Origin: Clarkia xantiana subsp. parviflora
Taxonomy: Eukaryota; Streptophyta; Magnoliopsida; Myrtales; Onagraceae
DNA: 64,000 nucleotides
Direction: 5' to 3'
NCBI GenBank assembly: GCA_036873135.1
Contig: JAPTYO010000002.1
Location: forward strand, 34,339,452-34,403,451
Part shown: in pieces, positions 10,073-21,940 of the stretch
How the letters are laid out: each line of letters starts with the position of its first letter
How positions within the stretch are numbered: position 1 is the stretch's first letter
Notes under the pieces: model-generated
Databases searched by the model: none
Told to the model about the DNA's origin: nothing
The model's input: the letters and a program-made list of their open reading frames with translations, nothing else
Made by a program: the position numbers and the translations under genes

Positions 10073-12030
10073 TGCCTTTTGTTTCTACCGCCACCCCTAC
10101 AACAGTGTGCACAAAGGCAGCAGCAATCGCTACTATCACCACTAACACTGCCACAGTTGCGACACCTATTACCACCAATCATAGAAGTTCGGCTAACAGT
10201 TTTCACGTGTCGTGATCACTTCGGCTCGGCGAAGGGGTCGCTACCACTGGAAATCGTCGTCGATTGGAGCCATTGACAAGACGACCTAGTCCAGACCTTA
10301 TGGTGGGGGCACCAATGCGAATCCCCCAGACGCCCGCTAGCATACCTATCGCAAGCTTATCCTTTATAGTAACAACTATATATATACAGTAACATAATTG
10401 CAGGTCGTACCTATGGGCGATCAACAGAAAGCAAATATATATTCAACACAAGGCTGACGAGTCCTCAAACCGAGGGGTTCTCACGAAGGACACCGGGAGT
10501 AACCCCTTACTATAAACTGAATGTTATAACTATTTCTATACATTACAAATTTCTATCTTATGACAAGGAAAAGTAGGAATAAAAGCGAACACAAAGGGGG
10601 GAGATACGACTTTGGTCGCATTACCTCAACAAGCTGCATCCAACGAACAGCTAGCAAACGCGCGCACATACAAAGTGCATGCGTCTTTACAGTACACCTT
10701 ACGCTAGACATAGCAACACCCCAGGGGGACAAGGTGCAACAACCAACGCGCAAACAACACGCAACATGACAGACACAAAACAAGAGGTATACAAGACCGC
10801 CCATGACAGACAAAGCGAACAATGACAACGGTTCCAAACCCCATTAAGGGAAGGAAACATGCAATCGGAACAATTATCATCACCCGATTCCGACAAGACT
10901 GCTCAAGCCGCCGTGACCGCACAAAATCCTTAATTTGCTCGTCAATCCTCAACCGGAGGCATGCGCTGATTACACCTCTATGAAGGAGTACAAACACTTC
11001 AAACATCGCATCGTGGTAAAAAAATGAGGGGGGGGGGGGGCATCATTCAAGAGACAACCCCATCACCACTGCGGAACGTTATTCAATATCGAATCCTGCG
11101 CTATACGCACATCTGTGCCAAACCCATCACGTGGGGAAGGCGACATAGATATCTCCGACATCCTACAAATACTCCTTCGCCGAGCCAATAAGGAGGCGAC
11201 TCTAACACGGATGGATAGGTCCCAGACAATCCCATGCACCTACATGTGCCTACGCGCACCTACAAATTCTTACACGCACTTACCCAGGCATGCTCGGCCT
11301 AATGCGGATGTTAAAGGTAACATAAGCACTACATCCGATAACAACAAAAGGAAAAGCAGGGAACCTTGTCAGTTCGATATTCTTCAACCATGTATAAATC
11401 CGTGAAACAAGCATAACTTCAAAAAAGGTTAAGCTACCAAGTCATAACCACAATGGGGCGCACACCACCATGAAGAGTCATAAGGTATTACCTACCTCTT
11501 GTACGGAAACTACGACACTCAAGGTTCCGCACAAAAATACTTGGAAACCCGCCTAAGAAAAAACTAAGTGCCACTCAGCAGTCCGAGAAGCACGTCCGGA
11601 CGAGAGCCATTACCCCTACTCAATCCCACCAGCAAACACACTTGCATAAAAATGAAAGGAGTAAGGGAGAAGGAATTTACAAGTCTTTCTCATATAAGGG
11701 TGTTGCCACACGACAGTCACCAAAGGAAATTCCCAACACTCATCGCAAGAGCAGGGGCACATCGCAAACAACAACTCTTACAAAGACTCAGTGATATCCT
11801 ACTTACAAGAGATACTCATTACAACTGAGCAAAGAAATACGGTGTGACCGCCAAGCGACTTGGGGGGCACCGAAAAACAAATGCTTGCCACCCCACCTAA
11901 CTATATTAGAGAAGATCATAAGTGAAAGAACACGCGGCCACGCGAACACGCGAACACGCGAACACGCAACACCACCCTTCCTAAGAGGAAGCCACATATG
12001 AGGAAGATAACCTCAACATCCTATACGGAT
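10073..12030. other. Interior of element A, no recognised gene
   Basis: No gag, protease, reverse transcriptase or integrase motif is seen on either strand. The part at about 11840-12080 (landmark CGACTTGGGGGGCACC) resembles 20398-20640 of element B (CAACTTGGGGGGCACC), showing a shared layout. Short frames here lack coherent composition. Confidence 0.55.
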
Positions 12031-12039
12031 TCAACCCAA

Positions 12040-13270
12040 GATATCTACGCCAGGTATTGCCCTTAAAAGGCGATCAGTTCTACTAAAAATAGTCCAGGTA
12101 ACCGGCATATTGCCAAAACTCGAGTAAGAGGTAATAACTCTATGCGAAATACTGAATTGAATAGAACAGACTACTCGGGAAAGATATCTACCCCGAATAA
12201 TCTGATTTAGTCAGAGCATAGTGCAAGCTGAATGGAACAGACTAGTCGCGAATAGTCTGATCCAATCATATTGACATTACCAGCTGAACAGAACGAACTA
12301 GCCGAACCTGATATGAGGATCAAATAGTTCAGCCTAATCTAGTCTGGCAGGCGACATATCCTTATAAAGGAGACTTATAGATCCATATTATTTACTAACC
12401 AATATATATCTCGAATCAATGCGAAACAATTTGAGAAAAGGTTATACATAGATACAAGAGATGTACCAAAGACACACTCTACTTAGGAGACAACACCAAG
12501 TAGACGATGTGTACAACACTCTCTGGAATTCTCTATCTACGAACACTCTACTTAGGCATCCAAGCAAAGTAGAAGTGGCATATATATTACTTGCATCATC
12601 GCAGCAAGCCTGAAAGTTAATGACAACTAACGACGCTCCGTCGAGCATACTACTCAAACAACGGACACTATTTAGGAATAACACCAAATAGTGGTCGCAT
12701 GCACATCCCGAACGATGTCTTCACAGTATCTTATGGAATATTCACCACATATATTGGATCTCACCTTGGGAGCAACATCAAGTAGCGATCGCAAACGTAT
12801 AAGCGCATCACGATATGGATGCAACTAAGCGCATCGACTAAAGAACACAAACAACGATATATTAACGAACACATACATCTAGGAACGTTTGAAAAGCGCC
12901 ATGCTTAACGTGCGTCGTCAACCAAAGGGAGTATTCATACAAAAGTTTAAATACATATACTAATTGAAGAAGACATTCGAACTTCATCTATTCTCTATCA
13001 TATTGCAAGCATTTCAATTATCTAATGAAGTTAATGTATTCTCATAGGTACATTATTCTCACATACTCCCTACTCTGGAATCATACCAACTAGTGGACTC
13101 TATGCATACAACTTGCATCAACAATACAAGCTATTACGCTAAACACAACAAGTGGCCTATATCATACGCCATCACAACATTTGACGTCAACAACGAGCAC
13201 TCAATACGCTCTCTCGCGCGGCATCTATTATGTCTAATCTACGCAACTACATCCTGGAATTTTTTCTAAG
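12040..13270. repeat. Highly degenerate repetitive stretch in element A
   Basis: Recurrent words such as CAGACTA..CGRATAGTCTGAT (12165-12270) and ACTCTACTTAGG...CACCAAGTAG (12470-12690) suggest decayed tandem arrays. No period can be fixed by eye. Confidence 0.4.
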
Positions 13271-13284
13271 GATTACTTACAAAT

Positions 13285-13615
13285 AACATGGCGCGACATC
13301 CCCGCTCGGGGGCAACCCCATGATTACAACAACCATTCCTTGTATTTTTCAACCAAGATGCGATCATCTACTACGTGGTGCAACATCCTCTATATGAGGG
13401 CAACCCCACACATTTACATGGCGCGACATCCTTTTTACGAGGGCAACCCCATGACATCTTACTGTGGAAAATGAAACCCAGTATAGATTACAAAACACTT
13501 GGGCTTGATTCACCCCCACAATACATGGCGCGACATCCTCTATACGAGGGCAACCCCATGAAACATGGTGTGACATCCTCTTTACGAGGGCAACACCATG
13601 AGAACCTACTACTAC
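13285..13615. repeat. Repeat of about 37 bp, CATGGCGCGACATCC...GGGCAACCCCATG
   Basis: Five copies, partly spaced by unique sequence, share ACATGGCGCGACATCC then GAGGGCAACCCCATG. Each copy can fold because CATGG pairs with CCATG and CCTC with GAGG. More distant copies lie in the right part of A (about 26680-26760), so the array region is split by the B insertion. Confidence 0.7.
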
Positions 13616-13694
13616 CTACAAGTAGCGTTCATTATTACGTACCGCCCTTCTACGCTGGTATGAGCGTATCCTACCATCGCCGCAACGCATAACG

Positions 13695-14330
13695 CATAGA
13701 AAAATTCACCAAACCTACAAGTCGGGTCTTGTAAAACATTATCTTGTCAGTGAACAAATAACATAAACAAAACACTTCAACCAAGCAAGCAGTGTATTGC
13801 CACAAACGTCGCCTTGGAATGGCCCAAGAGACGGAAAAAACTACAAGTCGTGAAATGCGATCTTGTACGACCCCCTGGAATAACCAGGAAGAGGTGTAGT
13901 AGCGTCGCAAGGTAAGTAACTGGACTAGCCGGCAGAACACCTCGCAACAACGATATGGCGGGGGTACCCAAAGTACGGAAAATAAAACACTTCCAAATTG
14001 GCAAGTCGTGTCTTGCTACAACGTCGCTTTGGAATGGCCCAAAAGACGGTATAAAATACAAGGTGTATTACACGACCTCTGTCACGCCCCTTTGATTAAC
14101 AAAGTAGAGGCGTATTAGCATCACAAGGCAAGTAATTGGGTTAGCCAATAGAATGCCTTGCAACAACGTTACGCGGGGTGTTCCCAACTAACAGATGGAA
14201 AAACGCCCCAAACTAACAAGTAGCGTCTTGTGACAACGTCGCCTTAGAGTGGACTAAGATACGGTAAAAACTAAGGTCTCGCCTTGTCGAGACAACACAT
14301 TCTCGTGTGAAGTATGGGTCTTGCGCATTA
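13695..14330. repeat. 215-bp tandem repeat in element A
   Basis: Three copies with landmarks ACGTCGCCTTGGAATGGCCC at 13806, 14021 and 14236, a spacing of exactly 215 bp. The third copy is the most diverged. A short run of ACTACCCATAAATGCCAAG-like words follows to about 14430. Confidence 0.8.
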
Positions 14331-14796
14331 CTACTCACAAATGTCAAGTACCAGGACAATGACCTTGCGCATTACTACCCATAAATGCCAAGCGTCACTC
14401 TAAAGTCTTGCGCGTTACTACCCATGAAATACGGCAAGCATACAATACATGTGTTTACCACATCCTCATTACGCCATGCCTTGGTATAACCAAGAGGGGC
14501 AAGCAACGCAGGGACATATGTATCCTAATTACAACTACGGATGCTACATCCAATCAGAGAACGAGTCTTAACTAGACTCTATAGTCCACACCACATGAAC
14601 AATCATGAAAGCAAATGTATGAAATATTACTACCAAGTTATCATGCATTACTAAACTATTCAAGACAGGTTCATATGACAATGTCAAGCATCAAAACATA
14701 AGCATAAAAGTTTAAAAGGGACAACACCCCAAAAGCAACCTCAACCCAACACGGGAGCAAAAACTATATACAAAAGGTTTGATATAAAACCAACGA

Positions 14797-15951
14797 TCAA
14801 CCCGACGCCACGTCAGGAACATAAAAAATTACAGCATATCCGCATGCCTCGACAACAACCTCATCAAGAGGAGCCCCCACCACTATACTCACCTCACCAT
14901 CATCATCAAATACCAACTCATAACGGCGAGCATTCGCCTCAATAACCTCAGGGGCAGGCACCTCAGTAATCTAGGGGGCATTCGCCCCAGTAGGCAGGGG
15001 AACAATCCCGTCTCTAAGACGCAAGGCAGCCACATGTCCAATGGCAAACGTGGCATATATACCTAACTGATCAAAACAGAAATCGGGGGAAATGGTATAT
15101 ACCTGTTCAAAGCCCCCGATGGAATCGTACAACAAGTCGTTAGCACCTGCCCGAATCTCACTCCTATAGGACTCCGAGTCCTTGTACTCCACCACGCCAT
15201 CAACCTTGCCTTCTACATATGTTTTCTCCTGCAAAGCCTGCAAGGCAAGGCTGCGCGCTTCACTATCCTCAGCAACCTTCTTCTGAAGGGAAACAACATC
15301 AGACTCCAGCGCAACAACTCGAGCCTGACGAGATGAGGTTCTCGCCTCCAAGACAGCGCGCCTTCTCCTTCGCGCTCGCGACACACCATGTCGCACTTCT
15401 TCTGGAGAGCCTTCTTCTCCTCCGTGAGTTCAATCACAAAGGAGGAAATACATGTTATAAAAGAGTAAGGATGAATACTCACAAGCGCAAGACATGTCAC
15501 CGTACCCTCAGCATACGAGTGCGCATCCTCAGGTTCGTTGGGACGAACCCTTCGATCTACAGGAGGAATATTCTGTCAGAACACACATAGTCCCACCTCG
15601 GGAGTAGTCAAGCTGGCATCCTTGGCAAAACGTGGCCCCCCAACAGCAAAGGGTGCCAACTCCCCACCAGTGATAGCGTCCTTGGCAGGACGAACGAGGT
15701 CAGCTCGGGTAAGCACATCAAGAGCCGCAACACCTATGAACATACATGAAGATAAACAACAAGGCCTAAACATAACAAGTTTAGCAGTGAGGTAAAATCA
15801 AACAGTACACCTGCGCGGGGAGTGCGCTCCTCCAATGTCCGGTCACTCGACCGGGGGCAGACATAACGGGCGTACGAGCCTGACATCCAACTTCCTTCCC
15901 CTTGCTAAGAGAAGGAGTCTTCGACGCCTCTCCACTTCCAGACTTCGAGCG
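14797..15951 (-). pseudogene. Antisense gene of element A, downstream exons
   Basis: Reading leftwards, an exon at about 15951-15817 (lysine/serine-rich, with KTPSLSKGKE) ends before a GTGTACTG site. Another begins after ATGTTCATAG (about 15737) and encodes VAALDVLTRADLVRPAKDA. A third begins near 15430 with a coiled-coil-like stretch (LTEEKKALQKKCDM; later VVALESDVVSLQKKVAED). The C-terminal part contains LLYDSIGGFEQVYTISPDF and ends in acidic sequence at a TGA (14797). A TAG at about 14972 and a frame change near 15360 break it. A coiled coil followed by a conserved C-terminal segment resembles antisense proteins known from plant Tat-type elements. The function is unknown. The upstream exon lies beyond insertion B, at 25741-25842. 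Confidence 0.55.
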
Positions 15952-16110
15952 CTTAGTGATGGATATACGCCCAATTTGAACCCGTTGACTTCCGAATTGT
16001 TTCATTTTGATCACCCCGTTAATGATTGTAAATCGAAACTTCAACCCGAACACTTCGCGAAAACACCAACGGTCCGGACGAGGCCGAAGCGCTCGTCCGG
16101 CCAAGTTAGA

Positions 16111-16228
16111 CTCACCTAGGTGAGGTCGGGTGGCCACACCCGACCTCCCCTAGGGGAGATCGGGTTGGCCAACCCTATCTCCCCTAGGAGGGGTTGGGTG
16201 GCCTCACCCAACCCCTACCCTTGGGGGT
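16111..16228. promoter_or_regulatory. Palindrome cluster in U3 of B
   Basis: Several adjacent inverted repeats centred on CCTAGG or GGCC: CTCACCTAGGTGAG, GGTCGGGTGGCCACACCCGACC-type, CTCCCCTAGGGGAG and GATCGGGTTGGCCAACCC-type. The 3' LTR (25107-25259) has one more unit. H has diverged versions at 7115-7255. A regulatory or structural role is inference only. Confidence 0.6.
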
Positions 16229-16360
16229 CGGATTTTCCTTCCCCCCAAGGGCCCCGACACCATTCTTGGACTCCCATACTCGGTTTATTTCCGTCAACCT
16301 TCTCCGTACCCTAAGGTCTTAATTACGGGTTTAAAGGATAATTAACTGTGTTTAAAGGTT

Positions 16361-16394
16361 AACGATGTCATTAAGCCACCTTAATGACATCGTT
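16361..16394. promoter_or_regulatory. Perfect hairpin directly upstream of the TATA box of B
   Basis: AACGATGTCATTAAG (16361-16375), loop CCAC, then the exact reverse complement (16380-16394); the TATA box starts 4 bp later at 16398. The same structure occurs in the 3' LTR at 25391-25424. TGACAT in each arm resembles a bZIP-type half site, so a dimeric factor site is one possibility. Confidence 0.7.
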
Positions 16395-16397
16395 GCC

Positions 16398-16405
16398 TAT
16401 AAATA
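16398..16405 (+). promoter_or_regulatory. TATA box of the 5' LTR of B
   Basis: TATAAATA within GCCTATAAATACAAC; the 3' LTR has the same at 25428-25435. Confidence 0.7.
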
Positions 16406-16706
16406 CAACACCTCCACTATTCATTTGATCATCTTGATAAGTTGGATAATTTTGCTCTGACATCTCTCTAGCTTTATCTCTCTAAAACCGTACTGACTTA
16501 GGCATCAGAGAGGGTTCATCAGGCACCACCCCCCCCTCTGTGCCTGGTATTGCCCATCTTGCAGGGCGAGAGGAGAAGAGAAGCTAAGGACGGAAGGCCA
16601 CAAGCTAGGACAACGCAACCCGAGAGCACCAAACCCGCAACATCTCCAGTGAGGGACAAGGCTTAGGTCGACCGCCCGTTGACCCGAGACTTTGGAACCT
16701 AACACT

Positions 16707-16722
16707 TGGCGCCGTCAGTGGG
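16707..16722 (+). other. Primer binding site of element B
   Basis: TGGCGCCGTCAGTGGG begins 3 bp after the LTR end. The first nine bases match the complement of the tRNA-Asp 3' end, as in element A. Confidence 0.78.
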
Positions 16723-16755
16723 CTTCGGACAGAAAGCCTGGCAATAACAAGAGCA

Positions 16756-17703
16756 ATGACGAACAGCATGGTGTCTAGGCACCACCGCCCACCCGGGGGC
16801 AATAGGCGAAGGAGAGAGCCTATACCCCCAGGAAGGCAGCCTAACCCAGGGAAACTGCCAGTGCAACCAGAACCTCAAGGAACCCCACAGGCTCCCCAAC
16901 ACAACAACCAGGAGGGAGGACCCTCACGCCCAGTTGGGGCTGAGTCCTCCACAGCCTCAACCCCCTTGGCAAGGAGGCCACAAAGAGAGAGGGAGCAACA
17001 GGGAGTGCCATCCCAACACACGGCACCTCCACAAGGGTACTACTATGAGGCACAACCTCAAGGGTATCCATATGGAATAATGACTCAAAGGAACGACAAT
17101 CGTGCCCACACAACCAACATAAGGCCCGCATACTCGCAAGGAGCACAGACAGCGACTCCGAGGTTGATGAACGCATTGGATGAACTACTAGCCCATATAG
17201 AGACTCTGAGGAACAGGCAGAGAAGGCAACACTAGCATGAAGAAGAAGAAGTTCATGAGGATGAACAAGTCCCAAAAGAAGAACACCACGCGCACCCTCG
17301 AACAGGGCAGCGAGAAGAACAAAGGAGAGACAACCAAAGGCCACCCCCAGAGGGAAGGCAGCAGCCTGTACCTCCAAGGTAGCAACAGACACAGCAGGAT
17401 GCCAGGGCATGCACCCCTCTGGGGGCAGATAGACAGGCAAGACCTCCAAGGAGGCAGGAATTCAACCAAGTAGCCCAACAGGGACATACACCGCACTAAG
17501 GGAGGACATACATGCCAGACCAACAAGGATATAGGAGTTCCAACATCCACCCTGGCAATGTACACATACAGTCCGTATCACTACAGACATGACTAAGGAA
17601 CATATCAAGGAAAGCTAAAAGGGAGGGACATAGTCCCAACAACACAACAAGGCAACCACCTACCCATGATACAGCACGACAGATCCAAACCCCTTGTGCA
17701 TGA
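16756..17703 (+). pseudogene. gag: Gag remnant of element B
   Basis: A single reading frame runs from the ATG at 16756, 34 bp after the primer site, to about 17703, broken by four stops (17233, 17380, 17497, 17590). The first 159 residues are Pro/Arg/Gln-rich (QREREQQGVPSQHTAPPQGY) and end in ALDELLAHIETLRNRQRR, a short helical segment of the kind found in Tat-type Gag N-termini. The part after the first stop is Glu/Arg/Gln-rich (HEEEEVHEDEQVPKEEHHAH). Position and composition support Gag; the conserved capsid core is not visible. The 202-residue minus-strand frame at 16841-17449 is a shadow of this sequence. Confidence 0.6.
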
Positions 17704-20640
17704 CAACCCTTGGCACACATCCCCCTAGGACTGGGGAGGAGTTGAAAAGACAAGGATTTGAACAGGGGACTCATAGAGTACCACACTACGTTAGCACATA
17801 GCTACTACAATGGGAAGTCTCATGGAGAGACGTAGCAGAGTGAGATCGCACATAGCATACATGAAGGATACACCTCCACCTAGTCCGCCTTGCAAGGATG
17901 CGACCTTATATTCCTCAAGTGGAAGGAATACACACAGACTAATGGAGGAAAACAGTTACATTACCAAGGAAGCAGGGGATATTAACACCCCCACACCCAT
18001 ATCCTTCCCATATCGTCTTATTTAATTTAACTGCATAACAAGTCAACTCCCTAAAAGGGGTAGATTTTGATACTTAATATCAACATGTTTTCCAAGAATG
18101 ACCATACCGGACGCCTTCGGGCTCCGTGATATATATATACACAGGTGGACCACTAGAAGAATCCGTAAAAGGCCATCGCCAATCAAGAGATGCACAAGCA
18201 ACAGATTCCTCAATCCCAAAGAACACCTATAAGGTCAAGTTTCGGGGAAAGATCACAAGATGGAAGGTTCACTTACAAAATTAAGTTGAGCACTCCCAAC
18301 ATCCTATAGAGGAACTACCATGAAGGTCACAAAGGATTACCCCTACTATAACCTTCCACTAAGCATCCTAGGGCCAAGTCCATCAAAGGATCTCATCTAG
18401 CATTGGTATGTAAGGGGGGCACCAGTCGCAACATGGCCTCCCCACAAACGCCCATTAGCATAAGAGGGGGTAGCCGCGAACTCACCCCTGCAAAAATGGA
18501 GGAAACCATATTACATGGGCAACGCCCACCATCAGAGGCAAACACCTCCAGCGGATCTTTATGATTTCACAAAATAGCCAGGAGATACAACTACACCTAG
18601 TAAGCTCATCCCAGGTAATGGAATACACTTCCATAAAAAACTCTCAAGGACACCAAGCCTAGAAAAGGAAGAATGGCGACACCATCATCAAGCTTTTAAA
18701 AAGGGATATGGAAAACATAGTATTTCCACACAATGATATATTAGTCATAAGAGAGGGAATCACCAACTATGACATGAAGAGAACCATAGTGCATGAAGGG
18801 AGTCCGCCAGACATCTCCCATGACCAACCATTGATGATACTAGAGAAGAGTCAGGCATACCTAATACCAAAGGACCCCCTACTAGTAAAGGTGGTCAGAA
18901 CATCAACACACCCATTAGGGACACGGCACTGCAAATGAACCAGAAATAAGGATGGAACACATATCCTTACAAGTATCCTTGCATTTATCCTTGCAAAAAT
19001 AAACTCCGTAGATAAAGAGGTTATCTAATAGATGACTATGTCTCTGTTCTCAAAATATGATCCTAACCCGGAGATCCTTGGACTCCGTACTATACATTCA
19101 ATGAATAACATGTTCATCAAAGATAGGTACACGAAGATTCAAGACAGCGCCATAAAGATTAGGCGCATACCTCTACCAAGTACGACACATTGGAGTGTTC
19201 ATAAACACTCCTTCGCCATCTCACAAGAAAGGAAGACAACCAAGGATACAAGTCCTAATAGAATAAACATCGGTAGAAAATCCTGTCATTGAAGTCATGC
19301 ACCAAGAGAGAAACTCTAAAGATGCAAGATTAGCAAAAGAGATAGTGCAACAACTAGAGTATGAAAAAGGAGATACATCTCCTATCAAGAGCCTTAGGGC
19401 AGGATAATAGTTCTACAAGATCAACCAAAGAAGAGCTCAAAAGCTTGGGAGTAAGGTTTCAAGATCGACCCTCACACTAGACGCACATCCCGATCAACCA
19501 CCTTGTCTGCAAAAGATAAGACATTTAACTCTGGCATCCCATCAAGAGGAGAACCCCGATAAAGGGGCACTAGAAAAATATCCCGCCTTTAAGGCCATAC
19601 GTCGAATACATGATGAATGAAGGTTATGACAAAACAAAAAAGGAGGGACTTGTCAGCTCAACACACCTCAAACACGTATACGTACGCAATACAGATGCAG
19701 CCTCTAATGAAGTTATCCAACAAGGAATAGCCAATACGGGGGCAAACCCATGGAAAATCATGGAGCATCACCTGCAAACCTAAAGGAAAACGCCCTTTTT
19801 AGATTCAAGTCCTAATTCAAAGGAAGTCTATAATCAACATTCAAGGTGGGAGGAGCATGACCAATGTGACACCCCCTAAAGGCATTGAAGAATACTCCAA
19901 TATGAAGGAAAAGGCAAAGCACACTAAGTGCCACAACACTCCAAGAAGATTATCACAGCCCGGTCAGACCCCCCCCCCCCCCCCCCCAATGCACGAGCAA
20001 AGAGCATGGATTAGATTGACTAGTCTGAAACACACCTACGAGATTAACAACTCAAAACACCATTCTATGAGAGAGCTTTTCAACCTAAAACACAAAGAAG
20101 GGGGGAAAGAATTTACAAGCACCCCTAGGATACAAACACTGCCGCATCCTGGTTATCAAGAGAATGAAAATCACCCCCACCCACCCAAAGCAAAAGCTCT
20201 CCACCCAACCTCTAAAGATACATCAGACAAAGGCATTATCCAAACCATGCCTATGACTGAAACAAGCAAGCATGAGAAAGAGTAAATCCTACAAGGGACA
20301 CTCATCGCATTCAACCAAGCAGACAAGGGAGCCCCGAGCATAAGGGGTACCCAACCAAGAAAATGAACGAGGGGCCTTCAACGGCCAAATATGAAAGGCG
20401 GTATGACCACCAAGCAACTTGGGGGGCACCAAACGAATAAGTGCTTGGTAGTCCACCTAAGTGCAAAAGAAGAGACTAGAGGCAGAACATCACAAGAACA
20501 TGCAATACCACTTCTCCTAGAAGAGGTCACATAAGAGGAAAACATCCTCAACTCCCTATACGGACTCGTCCTAAGTTGGCAACACACAAACATCGCCCTC
20601 GAAAGGTGATCCCCCACATTGAAGAAAAAGCGTGGTAGCA
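17704..20640 (+). other. Decayed or replaced coding region of element B
   Basis: Apart from the protease remnant, no integrase, reverse transcriptase or RNase H motif is seen. Frames at 19032-19292 and 19857-20285 (the latter with a C17 homopolymer giving a proline run at about 19970-19987) are unrecognised. The right part (20398-20640) resembles element A at 11840-12080. Confidence 0.5.
18699..18938 (+). pseudogene. Retroviral-type aspartic protease remnant of element B
   Basis: The frame around 18708 contains IVFPHNDILVIREGITNYDM followed by KRTIVHEGSPPDIS. In Tat-type Gypsy elements the protease begins with a PHNDALVI-like block and then a D-x-G-S-S active site. Here the active-site aspartate is histidine (VHEGSP), so the enzyme would be inactive. 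No reverse transcriptase follows. The surrounding sequence (about 17710-19620) is gag-pol-derived at best and has no other motif I can identify. Confidence 0.5.
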
Positions 20641-20754
20641 TGCAATATCATGGAAAGAAAGCTCAAGTAAAGATCTAAAAGGCGTATCAAAGACACACCC
20701 TACATGGGGAATGACCCAAGATAAGGTAATATTATGAGCCCTCCGGGAGCCAAT

Positions 20755-21395
20755 CCCGCGAACACATTCGACGCCCCCAAGAGCGTATCTTGAGAGTAGT
20801 TCTAAAACTACGAACCTTGTGCCCTCCGGGAGCCTATCCCGCGAACAGATTCGACGCCCCCAAGAGCGTATCTTGAGAGTAGTTTTTATACTAAGAACTT
20901 CGACATCCCCAAGAGCGTATCTTGAGAGTAGTTTTTATACTACGACCTTCGACGCCCCCAAGAGCGTATCTTGAGAGTAGTGTTCATATTACGACCTTCG
21001 ACGCCCCCAAGAGTGTATCTTGAGAGTAGTTTCAATACTACGACCTTCGACGCACCAAGAGCGTATCTTGAGAGTGGTTTCCAAAAACTACGAACTTCGA
21101 CGCCCCCAGGAGCGTATCTTGAGAGTAGTGTTCATACTACGACCTTCGACGCCCCAAAGAGCGTATCTTGAGAGTAGTTTCTATACTACGACCTTCGACG
21201 CACCAAGAGCGTATCTTGAGAGTGGTTTCCAAAAACTACAAATTTCGACGCCCCCAGGAGCGTATCTTGAGGTAGATTTGCAACCTACCAGATTCGACGC
21301 CCCCAAGAGCGTATCTTGAGGTAGAAAAAACACTACCAGATTCGACGCCCCCAAGAGCGTATCTTGAGGTAGATTTCAAACTACCAGTTTCGACG
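20755..21395. repeat. 49-bp tandem array in element B
   Basis: About 12 copies of a unit of about 49 bp with TTCGACGCCCCCAAGAGCGT, ATCTTGAGAGTAGT and a variable AT-rich end that often forms the short inverted word TAGT..ACTA (for example starts at 20899, 20948, 20997, 21046). Towards the right the unit shortens to a GAGGTAG version. Confidence 0.88.
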
Positions 21396-21399
21396 CCAA

Positions 21400-21940
21400 C
21401 CAGGAGCGTATCTTTGGTCTAACTTGTGCCCTCCGGGAGCCTATCCTGTGAAACGTTAAGTGCCCTCCGAGAGCCTGTCTCGTGAACAGTTTTCGACGCC
21501 AACGAGGAGCGTATCTTTGGTCTAACTTGTGCCCTCCGGGAGCCTATCCTGTGAAACGTTAAGTGCCCTCCGAGAGCCTGTCTCGTGAACAGTTTTCGAC
21601 GCCAACCAAGAGCGTATCTTTGGTCTAACTTGTGCCCTCCGGGAGCCTATCCTGTGAAACGTTAAGTGCCCTCCGAGAGCCTGTCTCGTGAACAGTTTTC
21701 GACGCCAACCAGGAGCGTATCTTTGGTCTAACTTGTGCCCTCCGGGAGCCTATCCTGTGAAACGTTAAGTGCCCTCCGAGAGCCTGTCTCGTGAACAGTT
21801 TTCGACGCCAACCAGGAGCGTATCTTTGGTCTAACTTGCGCCCTCCGGGAGCCTATCCCGTGAAACGTTAAGTGCCCTCCGAGTGCCTGTCTCGTGAACA
21901 GATTCGACGCCCACCAAGAGCGTATCTTTGGTCTAACAGT
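21400..21940. repeat. 103-bp higher-order tandem array in element B
   Basis: Five copies with starts at 21426, 21529, 21632, 21735 and 21838. Each combines two GTGCCCTCC-GGAGCCT half-units with one TTCGACGCCAACCAGGAGCG unit derived from the neighbouring 49-bp array. The copies are nearly identical, so this expansion is recent compared with the 49-bp array. Confidence 0.92.

Larger units (their letters stand above)
15957..16704 (+). repeat. 5' LTR of element B
   Basis: The 748-bp LTR has palindrome-rich U3 (16111-16228), a 15-bp-arm hairpin (16361-16394) directly before the TATA box, CTCTCTAGCTTTATCTCTCT, then GGCATCAGAGAGGGTTCATC, and CCATCTTGCAGGGCGAG. It lacks one 35-bp palindromic unit present in the 3' LTR. 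Confidence 0.94.

Noticed and set aside
16841..17449. 202-residue minus-strand frame rich in Leu, Val and Pro
   Set aside because: It is the complement of the gag remnant on the plus strand, and its composition is that expected from a Gln/Pro/Arg-rich sense strand.
20755..21940. Regularly spaced repeats resembling a CRISPR array
   Set aside because: Spacers are not unique, the arrays lie inside a retrotransposon, and the setting is a plant nucleus.
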